A stretch of 8,790 bases of DNA from Limisphaerales bacterium (lineage in GTDB: Bacteria; Verrucomicrobiota; Verrucomicrobiia; Limisphaerales; UBA11358), in assembly GCA_003455565.1 (NCBI GenBank), contig DMQW01000147.1, positions 1 through 8,790 on the forward strand, in the 5' to 3' direction. Shown in pieces: positions 1 to 6,905 of this stretch (positions are counted from its first letter, which is position 1; every line of letters starts with the position of its first letter). A program made the position numbers and the translations under genes. The notes under the pieces are model-generated. The model was not told where the DNA came from, searched no databases, and saw only the letters and a program-made list of their open reading frames with translations.

Positions 1-1380
1 CGCGCGCCGGTCGTGGAATGCAGCGGCGGCTTGGGTGTGCTGACGGACAAACTGTCCGCGTTCGCCGAAGGCAAAACGCCACTGTGGTGGTGGATTTTGT
101 TTTTGCCCGCCGCGTTTTGCGCGACGGTCGTGCTGCCATTCTGCTTGTTTTATCAGGTGTTCACCGGCGTCGGCGTCTGGGGCAACAATCATCCGGTGAT
201 GTGGGGCTTGGACATCGTGAGTTTCATCTGGTGGGTCGGCGTGGCGCACGCCGGCACGTTGATTTCCGCGCTGCTATTTTTGACGCGGCAACATTGGCGC
301 ACGACGATTGGCCGCATGGCCGAGGCGATGACAGTTTTCTCCGTGATGATGGCGGGGCTTTATCCGGCCATCCACGTCGGTCGCGCGTGGTTTGACTGGT
401 TCATGTTTCCGATTCCGAATTCAAACGGGCTGTGGCCGCAATTCCGTTCGCCGCTGATGTGGGACGTGTTTGCCGTGAACACTTACATGGTCGTCTCGAT
501 GCTGTTCTGGTTCATGGGCATGATTCCCGATTTCGCCGTGCTGCGCGACCGGGCGACGACGCGCGTGCGGAAAATTATTTTCAGCCTGCTCGCGATGGGC
601 TGGACCGGTTCGGCGCGGCACTGGCACAATTACGAAAAAGCCTACGTCGTTCTTTCCGGCCTTTGCACGCTGCTCGTGTTCACCGTTAGTTCCATCGTCG
701 GCCTGGACTTCTGCACGTCGCAGCTCGCGGGCTGGCACGCGACGATTTTTCCGCTCTACTTCGTCATCGGCGCGGTGTTCTGCGGCTTCGGCATGGTGTT
801 GGTGCTGTTGATTCCGCTGCGCAAGTGGTGTCATCTGGAAGAGATCATCACGATGTCGCACCTTGACAAGGTCGCCAAGCTGACGCTGGTGAGCGGCCTG
901 ATGATCGCCTACATCTATGCGATGGAATTTTTCATCGCCTGGTATAGCGGCGATCCGTATGAAAACTGGGTCTTCGGCCACCGGCTGTTCGGCCACACCT
1001 ATTGGGTTTTTGGCTGGATGCTGATCGGCATCAACGTCTGCGTCACGCAACTGCTCTGGTTCAAAAAAATCCGCGCAAACTTGAAGGCGCTGTTCATCAT
1101 CGGCCTGCTCATCAACCTCGGCATGTTGACGGAACGCTTCGTCATCGTAGTCGGTTCGTTGTATCAGGATTTCCTGCCGGCGAACTGGGGCAAATACATT
1201 CCGACGATCTGGGACATCGGCCTTTACATCGGCACGCTCGGCGCATTCTTCATGATGTATCTGCTGTTCGTGAAATTCCTGCCGATGATCGCAATTTCAG
1301 AAGTCAAAGGCGCGACGCCGCACGGCGATCCGCATCATCCGCTCGGCGGCGCGAAAACTGAAAAGGGAGGCCGGCCATGA
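1..1380 (+). CDS. actC: ActC, NrfD-like integral membrane subunit of alternative complex III (5' end outside window)
   Basis: This is an NrfD/PsrC-family quinone-interacting membrane subunit of alternative complex III, which oxidises quinol and passes electrons to cytochrome c. The visible part has 459 codons and about ten hydrophobic segments. Family-like stretches, numbered from the GTG at base 13, are WWVGVAHAGTLISALL (73-88, with His79), HVGRAW (121-126), the FRSPLMWDVFAVNTY region (144-158, with Asp151) and TERFVIVVGS (373-382). The C-terminus is a short His/Gly-rich tail. The GTG at 13 is probably not the start: the frame is open to base 1 and reads RAPVVE, which resembles the R-x-P-hydrophobic N-terminal motif of ActC proteins, so the true start lies upstream. 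The stop overlaps the actD start (ATGA). NrfD proteins carry no cofactor of their own, so electrons should pass to the Fe-S subunit ActB, not visible here. An isolated NrfD from another complex is unlikely given actD-F downstream. Confidence 0.93.
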   Translation, partial: RAPVVECSGGLGVLTDKLSAFAEGKTPLWWWILFLPAAFCATVVLPFCLFYQVFTGVGVWGNNHPVMWGLDIVSFIWWVGVAHAGTLISALLFLTRQHWRTTIGRMAEAMTVFSVMMAGLYPAIHVGRAWFDWFMFPIPNSNGLWPQFRSPLMWDVFAVNTYMVVSMLFWFMGMIPDFAVLRDRATTRVRKIIFSLLAMGWTGSARHWHNYEKAYVVLSGLCTLLVFTVSSIVGLDFCTSQLAGWHATIFPLYFVIGAVFCGFGMVLVLLIPLRKWCHLEEIITMSHLDKVAKLTLVSGLMIAYIYAMEFFIAWYSGDPYENWVFGHRLFGHTYWVFGWMLIGINVCVTQLLWFKKIRANLKALFIIGLLINLGMLTERFVIVVGSLYQDFLPANWGKYIPTIWDIGLYIGTLGAFFMMYLLFVKFLPMIAISEVKGATPHGDPHHPLGGAKTEKGGRP

Positions 1381-1916
1381 GCGAAAAAATTTACGGCCTC
1401 ATCGCCGAATTTGATTCGCCGGCGGCGATTTTGCACGCGGCGGAAAAAGTCCGTGACGCCGGCTACCGTCGCTGGGACACGTTCACACCGTTCCCGATTC
1501 ACGGCATGGAAAAGGTCATGAACCTCGGCCACTCGCTCGCCGGCTGGTTTTCGCTCGCGCTGGGCGGCGGCGCATTTTTGTCAGTCGTCGGTCTGCTCTG
1601 GTTCACGAACGCCTTTGACTATCCGCTCATCGTCGGCGGCAAGCCGATGTTTAGCGCGCCCATGACCTTTGTGCCTTCCTACATCATGCTGATCATGGGC
1701 GGCGCGGTCGGTGCGCTTGTCGGGATGCTGGCGTTGAACCAACTGCCACGCCTGCATCATCCGCTTTTTAAGAAACCGCGTTTTGTCCTCGCCTCGCGCG
1801 ATAAATTTTTCCTCCTCATCGGCGCGCTCGACGAAAAATTTTGTGAGACTGAAACCCGCAAGCTGCTTGAAGCCATCGGCGGCGCGCACATCGAAATCGT
1901 GGAGGACGAAGCCTGA
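1377..1916 (+). CDS. actD: ActD, DUF3341 membrane subunit of alternative complex III
   Basis: This 179-residue protein matches ActD (DUF3341), a structural subunit of alternative complex III with no cofactor of its own. Its N-terminal soluble part (1-50) has the family pattern of an opening YGLIAEFDSP, then a helix, then DTFTPFPIHG (34-43), the characteristic Pro-Phe-Pro-x-His-Gly motif. Two transmembrane helices follow at about 55-76 and 98-120, and a soluble C-terminal part ends in an acidic tail. Length and layout are normal for the family. The ATG at 1377 overlaps the actC stop by four bases and has a good ribosome site, GGGAGG (1365-1370), six bases upstream. The stop overlaps the actE start by one base (TGATG). 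The role is assigned by family; no catalytic residue is expected. Confidence 0.92.
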   Translation: MSEKIYGLIAEFDSPAAILHAAEKVRDAGYRRWDTFTPFPIHGMEKVMNLGHSLAGWFSLALGGGAFLSVVGLLWFTNAFDYPLIVGGKPMFSAPMTFVPSYIMLIMGGAVGALVGMLALNQLPRLHHPLFKKPRFVLASRDKFFLLIGALDEKFCETETRKLLEAIGGAHIEIVEDEA

Positions 1917-2584
1917 TGCGCATCATAATTTCCATCCTCCTGATCGGCGCGGCCGTTGGTGCGGCGGCCTTCGGCATCCTCGGCTTCCAGGGAAAAATGT
2001 CGCGCAAACCGCCGGTGGAATTGTATTCGGACAGGATGTTCCCGGGCATGGACCGGCAGCCGAAGTTACGTCCGCAGGAACCGAACCATTTTTTTGCGAA
2101 CGGCGTCAGTTCGCAGTTGCCGGTCGCCGGCACGATTGCGCGCGGCGAACCGATTCAGACCACCGACGGCGCGGTTTATAGTTTTGAAGATTCACCCGTC
2201 AACACCGGTCACGTCACCGGCACGACCAATTTTGTCGAGTTGAATCCGCTGCCCGTCACGGATGAATTCATCCAGCACGGACGCGAACGGTTCGATATTT
2301 ATTGCGCGCCGTGCCACGGCAAATTGGGCGATGGTAACGGCATCACCAAAAAAATTGGCGCTATGGCCGCCGTTGCGAATCTGCACGACAAACGCATCGT
2401 TCAAATGACGGATGGCGAAATTTTCAACACTGTGACGCACGGCAAAGGCTTGATGGGCGCGGCGGGTCCGCTGATGACGACGCCAGACCGCTGGGCGACC
2501 ATCGCGTATCTCCGCGCCCTGCAATTGAGCTGGCTCGGTTCGACCAATGATTTGACGGCGGAACAAAAGGCGGCGCTGAAATAA
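1916..2584 (+). CDS. actE: ActE, monoheme cytochrome c subunit of alternative complex III
   Basis: This 222-residue membrane-anchored c-type cytochrome should act in the electron-exit path of alternative complex III. Residues 3-24 form a hydrophobic N-terminal segment (signal or anchor) with no obvious lipobox cysteine. The region PGMDRQPKLRPQEPNHFF (43-60) followed by a Pro-Val-x-Gly-Thr-Ile-Ala-Arg-Gly motif (69-77) is typical of ActE ahead of the heme domain. The heme c site is CAPCH (130-134). Met180, in HGKGLMGAAG, aligns with the usual axial Met, with Met187 as an alternative. The ending DRWATIAYLRALQ (191-203) is the family signature. The start overlaps the actD stop, and GGAGG at 1901-1905 is a possible ribosome site. 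One base separates the stop from actF. The charged segment ahead of the heme and the gene order make a stand-alone cytochrome unlikely. Confidence 0.92.
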   Translation: MRIIISILLIGAAVGAAAFGILGFQGKMSRKPPVELYSDRMFPGMDRQPKLRPQEPNHFFANGVSSQLPVAGTIARGEPIQTTDGAVYSFEDSPVNTGHVTGTTNFVELNPLPVTDEFIQHGRERFDIYCAPCHGKLGDGNGITKKIGAMAAVANLHDKRIVQMTDGEIFNTVTHGKGLMGAAGPLMTTPDRWATIAYLRALQLSWLGSTNDLTAEQKAALK

Positions 2585-2585
2585 T

Positions 2586-3842
2586 ATGAATCCGCTCACT
2601 ACCAATCCTTCAAATCCGCCGAAAGCCAGTCTCGGCCTGGGCATATTGCCCGTCGTCATGATGGTTCTGGGTGTGATTTTGTGCGCCATCGGCGCGCTGA
2701 AAAGTTTTCATCTGGACGGCGGCGTGGATTTTGGAATTTCCTGGCTGCTGGCGTTTATGTTTTTCTTGAGCATCGCGCTCGGCACATTGTTTCTGGTTTT
2801 GGTTCATCATCTGACTGACGCTGGTTGGTCCGTCGGCATCCGCCGTTTTAATGAACACATCGCCGCGCTGCTGTTTCCACAACTCGCGCTGCTGTTCCTG
2901 CCAATCGCGTTGCTCGCGCCGAAAATTTATTCGTGGATGACCATTGATCCGGCAACCGACAACACCGTGGCCGCCAAGTTGCCCGTGTTCACCAAGCCCG
3001 GTTTCTGGATTGCGTCGGCGATTTTGTTCGGCATCTGGTGGCTGCTCACGTCGCAGTTGAAACGCTGGTCGCTCAAACAGGACGAGACCGGCGCGGCGGA
3101 ATGCACGCACAAAATGCGCTTTTATTCCGGCTGGGGCATCGTGGCCTTTGCCATCACGTTGACGTTCTCCTGCATCCTGTGGATGAAATCGCTCCAGCAC
3201 GAATGGTATTCGGCGATGTATGGCGTGTATTTCTTCGCCAGCAGCGCGTGGGTGGCGCTCGCCACGGTTTATATTCTCACTGTCTGGCTGAAACGTCGGC
3301 GCGTGCTGGCCGGCGTGTTTCCGGACGGCAGTTTTTATTTCATCGGCCTGCTGTTCTTCGCGTTCACGCTCTTTCAGGCCTACACCGAATTCGCGCAATA
3401 CTTTGTCGTCTGGAACGCAAACATGCCGTCGGAAACCTTCTGGTATCTCATCCGCGAAAATGGCTCGTGGTGGTGGGTGAGCATGGTTTTGATCTTCGGC
3501 CATTTCATGATTCCGTTCTTCATCCTGCTGCCGGTGGCGGTGAAAAGTAATGCCAAAGTCGTCATCCCCGTCTGCCTGTGGGCGTGGCTGATGCACGCGC
3601 TCGACCTGGCGTTCAACATTTTGCCCGCGCATCATCCCGAAGGTTTTCCGCTGCGTTGGGTCTGGCTGCAACTGGGCTGCTTCCTTTTCATGGGCGGATT
3701 TCTGACGTGGTCGCTCGCCAAAAATTTCGCGAAGCATGCGCCGTATCCGCAACGCGACCCGCGCCTGCTCGAAGCCATGGGCGTGAACCTGAACGTCGCC
3801 AACGATCTCGCTGGCTCCAACCCGGCGGAGGCCAGCCGATGA
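2586..3842 (+). CDS. actF: ActF, second NrfD-like/quinol:cytochrome c oxidoreductase membrane subunit of alternative complex III
   Basis: This 418-residue polytopic membrane protein matches ActF, a paralogue of ActC that packs against it in the membrane and may help proton or quinol handling. About ten hydrophobic stretches are visible. Recognisable landmarks are LVHHLTDAGWSV (72-83), HEWYSAMYGVYFFASSAWV (205-223), AYTEFAQYFVVWNANMPSE (265-283) and the C-terminal RDPRLLEAMGVNLN (390-403). Length is as expected. The ATG at 2586 lies one base after the actE stop, without an evident Shine-Dalgarno, so reinitiation is likely. The stop overlaps the next start (ATGA), so the same transcript continues into the oxidase-like genes. 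Confidence 0.92.
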   Translation: MNPLTTNPSNPPKASLGLGILPVVMMVLGVILCAIGALKSFHLDGGVDFGISWLLAFMFFLSIALGTLFLVLVHHLTDAGWSVGIRRFNEHIAALLFPQLALLFLPIALLAPKIYSWMTIDPATDNTVAAKLPVFTKPGFWIASAILFGIWWLLTSQLKRWSLKQDETGAAECTHKMRFYSGWGIVAFAITLTFSCILWMKSLQHEWYSAMYGVYFFASSAWVALATVYILTVWLKRRRVLAGVFPDGSFYFIGLLFFAFTLFQAYTEFAQYFVVWNANMPSETFWYLIRENGSWWWVSMVLIFGHFMIPFFILLPVAVKSNAKVVIPVCLWAWLMHALDLAFNILPAHHPEGFPLRWVWLQLGCFLFMGGFLTWSLAKNFAKHAPYPQRDPRLLEAMGVNLNVANDLAGSNPAEASR

Positions 3843-4207
3843 ATCCGCAAACCATCAACCGCGCTTCCGGTGCTGGCATCGGACTGCTCATCGTCAGCGT
3901 GATTTTCGCCGTGCTCGCCGTGGCTGTGAAATTATTTGTGACCGTTCCCGCCCTGGATGCTGACCGCGCCGCCGTCCTCTCAAAAGCGCTCGCTGAAATT
4001 CGCGCGTCGGAAAACATTTCCTTGAACAACGCCGGTTGGATTGACCAGTCGCGCGGCATCGTCCGGTTGCCGATTGAAACCGCCGTGCAACTGGCCGCAC
4101 GCGCGTGGCAAAATCCCGCGTCGGCCCGCGCTGACCTGACCGCCCGCGCCGAGAAGGCCGCTGCGCCTGCGCCCAAAGCACCTGAAAAACCGAGTGCATT
4201 TGAATGA
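3839..4207 (+). CDS. Small membrane-anchored protein between actF and the ccoN-like gene, function unknown
   Basis: This protein has 122 residues. An N-terminal transmembrane helix (about 12-35) is followed by a soluble domain and an Ala/Pro/Lys-rich tail (104-122). The motif WIDQSRGIVRLPIETAVQLA resembles the Asp-x-x-(Lys/Arg)-Gly-(Val/Ile)-Val-Arg-(Ile/Leu)-Pro-Ile motif seen in small proteins within ACIII/oxidase clusters; that parallel is from memory and not tested. The start at 3839 is chosen because it overlaps the actF stop (ATGA) and has GGAGG (3827-3831) seven bases upstream. The same frame is open further 5' inside actF, but that extension is a shadow. The stop overlaps the next gene by four bases. 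It could be an assembly or docking factor linking ACIII to the oxidase-like module; this is inference from position. Confidence 0.8.
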   Translation: MNPQTINRASGAGIGLLIVSVIFAVLAVAVKLFVTVPALDADRAAVLSKALAEIRASENISLNNAGWIDQSRGIVRLPIETAVQLAARAWQNPASARADLTARAEKAAAPAPKAPEKPSAFE

Positions 4208-5640
4208 ACTTGAACGAAACTAGAATTTCAACCGACGCCGAGATCAACGCCTCGTTGCGCGTGTCGCTGCTCGCTCTGTTCGGCGGCGCGGCGGTGTGGC
4301 TCGTCGTCGGACTGGCGCTCGGCGTCGTTGCTTCGCTCACTTTTCACAAGCCGGATATGTTTGCCAATTGTTCGCTGCTGACTTATGGCCGCGTCGCTCC
4401 GGCGGCGAACGACGCGTTGCTCTATGGCTTTTGCCTGCCCGCCGCGCTCGGCGTGATCCTCTGGATTTTTGCGCGCCTCGGCCAGACGCCGCTCGCCTTG
4501 CCGATTGTGCCGGTCGTGGCCGCGAACCTCTGGCATCTCGGCGTGTTGACCGGCCTTGTGGGAATTCTGGTCGGCGAAACCAGCGGTCACATCTGGCTGG
4601 AATTTTCCCGCGCCGCCTCGGTTTTGCTGTTCGCCGCCTTTCTTTTAATCGCCATGACTGCCGCCGCAACTTTCGGTGCGCGCCGCGAACGTGAATTGCA
4701 TCCGGCGCACTGGTTTCTATTTGCCGCGCTGCTGTGGTTCCCGTGGATTTATTCGACGGCGAATCTTTTGCTCGCCACCAATGCGCCGGTTCGCGGCGTG
4801 GTGCAGCCCATCATCGGCTGGTGGTTTGCGAACAACCTCGTTTTCGTCTGGCTCGCGCTCGTCGGCGTCGGCACGGCGTTCTATCTCCTGCCCAAAATCG
4901 TCGAGCGTCCGCTGGCGACGACCGGCTACGCGCTGTTCGCGTTTCTCACCTTGATTTTCTTCGGCGCTTGGTGCGGTATTCCCGCCGGTGCGCCGGTGCC
5001 CGCGTGGCTGCCGACGTTGAGCAGTCTGGCGGGCGGGCTGCTGATTGTGCCGCTGATTGCGATTGCCATCATCGTCATAAAAACCATCGGCGGCGCGAAG
5101 GTCAGTTGTTCGGGCGGGCCGTTCTGCTTCACAAAATTCGGCATGGTCTGTTTTATTTTATCCGGCCTGATGTATGCCGCCGGCGCTTGTCCGAAATACA
5201 GCCGCGTGCTGGAATTCACCTGGTTCGGTCCGGCGCAGGTGCAACTGCAGATGCTCGGTTTCTTCGCGATGATCATGTTCGGCGCGATTTACGAACTGCT
5301 GCCACGCGTGATGAATGCTGAACTGCCGTTTCCAAAACTCGCGCGCCTGCATTTCTGGGTTTCAATTGTTGGCGTGTCATTGTTTGTGATTCCTCTGGCG
5401 ATTGCTGGCGTGGAGCAGGGGATTAAATTGCAGCACGCCAATGTTGCGCTCGCTGATGTCAACGCGTCGGCACTGATGTTTTTCCGCATCAGCACGATCG
5501 GGCAACTGATTCTGCTGCTCGGCTCGCTGTTGTTCGCGTTGAATATTTTCGTCATGACGATCAGGTGGAAAATCGCGCTGTTCAAGACGGCGCTCGCGGC
5601 CATCAAAGCGCCGCTGCCCGTCTCGGAGGTGAAAGCATGA
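4204..5640 (+). CDS. CcoN-like heme-copper oxidase subunit I lacking the canonical heme and CuB ligands
   Basis: This 478-residue, about 12-helix protein is homologous to subunit I of cbb3-type oxidases. CcoN-like landmarks in order are YGRVAP (61-66), LWHLGVLTGLVGILVGETSG (109-128), WWFANN (206-211), FYLLPK (226-231), PVPAW (264-268), FFAMIMFGAIYELLPRV (353-369) and LHFWVSIVG (382-390). In a working enzyme six histidines bind low-spin heme, heme b3 and CuB. By eye alignment those positions are Ala68 (YGRxxPxH), Asn210 (WWYGHN), Pro260-Ala261 (the HH pair) and Gln345/Gln347 (HxH), and the cross-linked Tyr is Gly254. The only histidines present are 48, 111, 129, 166, 169, 383 and 411, none at ligand places. 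The frame is intact and overlaps both neighbours, so it is probably expressed. It is unlikely to reduce oxygen and may be a structural scaffold for the CcoO-like cytochrome and ACIII. Confidence 0.85.
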   Translation: MNLNETRISTDAEINASLRVSLLALFGGAAVWLVVGLALGVVASLTFHKPDMFANCSLLTYGRVAPAANDALLYGFCLPAALGVILWIFARLGQTPLALPIVPVVAANLWHLGVLTGLVGILVGETSGHIWLEFSRAASVLLFAAFLLIAMTAAATFGARRERELHPAHWFLFAALLWFPWIYSTANLLLATNAPVRGVVQPIIGWWFANNLVFVWLALVGVGTAFYLLPKIVERPLATTGYALFAFLTLIFFGAWCGIPAGAPVPAWLPTLSSLAGGLLIVPLIAIAIIVIKTIGGAKVSCSGGPFCFTKFGMVCFILSGLMYAAGACPKYSRVLEFTWFGPAQVQLQMLGFFAMIMFGAIYELLPRVMNAELPFPKLARLHFWVSIVGVSLFVIPLAIAGVEQGIKLQHANVALADVNASALMFFRISTIGQLILLLGSLLFALNIFVMTIRWKIALFKTALAAIKAPLPVSEVKA

Positions 5641-6521
5641 AAACCGGCCTTGGCGTTTTTATCGTAGCCGCCGTCGCGCTCGGCAGTTCGTGGTGCGGTT
5701 TTGTGCTCGCGCCGACGTTGCAGCTTGGCGGCGCAAAACTGGCGACCGTGCTGAATTCCACCGACACTTATCCAACCCAGCGCACCGGCGATGCGACGCT
5801 CGGTTTGCAGATTTATCGCGCCAACGGCTGCGCGGCGTGCCACACGGAGCAAGTCCGGCAGGACGGTGTCGCGTGCGAAGTTTTGCTGACCGGCCTCGGC
5901 AAAAATCAGCCGGAAGAATTCAAAAAATTCGTGCAGTCGCTCCTGCCTTTGCCGGAATGGCAGCACCACAGCAAAGAATTGACGGCGGCATTTAAAGATT
6001 GGAACGGAACTTTGCCACAAGTTGTCCTCGGCAAAACCGACAAGGAATCCGCCGACAAAATGGCCGACCTGCTGAAAGCCGCCGGCTGCAAATCGGAGAC
6101 TCGGATTTACGCCTTCGGCACGGACATCGCGCGCGGCTGGGGCGTCCGTCGCAGTGTCGCCGCCGATTTTCTTTACGACAATCCGGTGCAGCTCGGCAGC
6201 CTCCGCGCCGGTCCTGATCTGGCGAACATCGGCGTCCGCCTGGCCGATGCGAACGTGCAGTTGCAGCACCTTTACGCGCCGCAGTCCGTCGCAAAAAATT
6301 CCACGATGCCCGCGTTTCGCTATCTGTTTGAAATCCGCAAGATTGGTTCCACACCTTCGCCGGACGCGGTGACTCTGCCCAAGGAATTTGCGCCCGCCGC
6401 CGGCTGCGAAGTCGTGCCGAAAACGGAAGCCAAACAACTGGTCGCCTATCTTTTAAGCCTGCGCGCCAACGTGCCGCTTTACGAAGCCCCGTTCACGCCG
6501 GTCATCTCCGCCAAGCCATGA
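5637..6521 (+). CDS. CcoO-like membrane-anchored cytochrome c with an extra internal domain
   Basis: This 294-residue protein is homologous to CcoO, the monoheme subunit II of cbb3 oxidases. An N-terminal transmembrane anchor (5-27) precedes IYRANGCAACHTEQVR (59-74), with heme motif C65-x-x-C68-H69. The CcoO signature resumes at GTDIARGWGVRRSVAADFLY (161-180), continues through DNPVQLGSLRAGPDLANIGV (181-200), and NSTMPAF supplies the axial Met224. Usually about 25 residues separate the heme motif from the FxYD segment; here there are more than 100, so an extra domain of about 85 residues sits at roughly 76-160. The ATG at 5637 overlaps the upstream stop (ATGA) and follows a strong GGAGGTGA (5625-5632); a start further upstream in the same frame would lie inside the ccoN-like gene. 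No ccoP or ccoQ follows. It should still carry electrons, but its acceptor is unclear because the neighbouring subunit I looks metal-free. Confidence 0.87.
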   Translation: MKTGLGVFIVAAVALGSSWCGFVLAPTLQLGGAKLATVLNSTDTYPTQRTGDATLGLQIYRANGCAACHTEQVRQDGVACEVLLTGLGKNQPEEFKKFVQSLLPLPEWQHHSKELTAAFKDWNGTLPQVVLGKTDKESADKMADLLKAAGCKSETRIYAFGTDIARGWGVRRSVAADFLYDNPVQLGSLRAGPDLANIGVRLADANVQLQHLYAPQSVAKNSTMPAFRYLFEIRKIGSTPSPDAVTLPKEFAPAAGCEVVPKTEAKQLVAYLLSLRANVPLYEAPFTPVISAKP

Positions 6522-6524
6522 GTG
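6512..6524 (+). repeat. 13-bp direct repeat, left copy (possible target-site duplication)
   Basis: CAAGCCATGAGTG at 6512-6524 recurs exactly at 6607-6619, flanking the palindromic element between them. The left copy contains the stop codon of the CcoO-like gene. Confidence 0.75.
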
Positions 6525-6606
6525 TTTTTTGTTTGGAGTTCCGCCTTCAGGCGGTTCGGCCAAAGCGGTTCGATTTGCCGCCTAAAGGTGGAACTCCGAA
6601 CGGAAG
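6525..6606. mobile_element. 82-bp MITE/REP-like palindromic element
   Basis: The element has inverted arms at 6531-6554 and 6578-6601 that match over 24 bases with three mismatches. Each arm holds its own smaller palindrome (CCGCCTTCAGGCGG in the left arm). It is bounded by an exact 13-bp direct repeat, as expected if it inserted and duplicated its target. It carries no gene, so it would be non-autonomous. On the transcript the arms could fold into a strong hairpin and protect or end the operon mRNA; a run of six T lies before rather than after the hairpin, so a classic terminator is not supported on the plus strand. Such GGAGTTCCGCC palindromes may be dispersed in related genomes; this was not tested. 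Confidence 0.7.
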
Positions 6607-6619
6607 CAAGCCATGAGTG
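6607..6619 (+). repeat. 13-bp direct repeat, right copy (possible target-site duplication)
   Basis: This is an exact copy of 6512-6524. It contains the ATG at 6613, so before the insertion the CcoO-like stop and this ATG would have been a four-base ATGA overlap like the others in the operon. Confidence 0.75.
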
Positions 6620-6735
6620 ACGAATCCAATCAAGCCGGTTGCGCCAATTCTGCCGGCGAACCGGTCGTGACGCGCTCGATGGCTCGCAGGTTGAGGAAAT
6701 TACCCACGCCTATTCTGAAAAATCCGTCCACCTGA
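6613..6735 (+). pseudogene. 40-codon remnant with the ancestral next start of the operon
   Basis: From the ATG at 6613 the frame reads MSDESNQAGCANSAGEPVV and then runs into sequence that is out of frame with the Nudix-like stretch, ending at TGA 6733-6735. The start sits in the right copy of the 13-bp direct repeat, so it was probably once coupled to the cytochrome gene. No ribosome site is clear. The first 20 or so codons may be the N-terminus of a lost operon gene; the rest is a frame shadow. No family is recognised. It could instead be a real short peptide. Confidence 0.4.
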
Positions 6736-6902
6736 AATTTTTCACTTGCAAACTTCTTTCCGGCGCACCGCAGCCGCCCGGTTGCGCGGCGTTCAAATGG
6801 GTGAACAAAACAAAGCTGGCAGATTTTAATTTTCCTGCCGCCGACGCGCAGTTGCTGGAGAAATTGTCGCGCCTTGTCAAATGGACTGAAGTCGCCCGCT
6901 GA
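6639..6902 (+). pseudogene. C-terminal fragment of a Nudix (MutT/MutY-type) domain
   Basis: From about base 6687 this frame reads VEEITHAYSEKSVHLKFF, then CKLLSGAPQPPGCAAFKWV, then FPAADAQLLEKLSRLVKW. This is the C-terminal half of the Nudix fold of 8-oxo-dGTP diphosphatases and of the MutY C-terminal domain: the His-x-Tyr strand, the L-x-x-G-x-P turn, the W-V strand and the FPAAD-x-x-LL helix. The catalytic Nudix box (GX5EX7REUXEEXGU) should lie just upstream but is absent; the preceding bases instead encode unrelated residues from a TTG at 6639. The gene is therefore 5'-truncated, probably by a deletion fusing it to the operon end, and should have no hydrolase activity. A divergent full gene of 87 codons is less likely. 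Confidence 0.65.
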
Positions 6903-6905
6903 AAA

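Noticed and set aside
13..15. GTG at base 13 as the start of actC
   Set aside because: The frame is open to the window edge and the residues before it fit the N-terminal motif of ActC, so the start is upstream.
3578..3838. Upstream in-frame extension of the small protein at 3839
   Set aside because: It is an Arg/Ala-rich shadow of actF; ATG 3839 has GGAGG and the ATGA overlap.
5565..5636. Upstream in-frame start for the CcoO-like gene
   Set aside because: It lies inside the ccoN-like gene, while ATG 5637 has a strong GGAGGTGA site, an ATGA overlap and a proper transmembrane N-terminus.
5289..6437. Long minus-strand open frames, also at 2610-3752 and 421-1050
   Set aside because: They lie antisense to clearly conserved membrane and cytochrome genes, and their His/Gln/Arg-rich translations are the usual complement of GC-rich codons.
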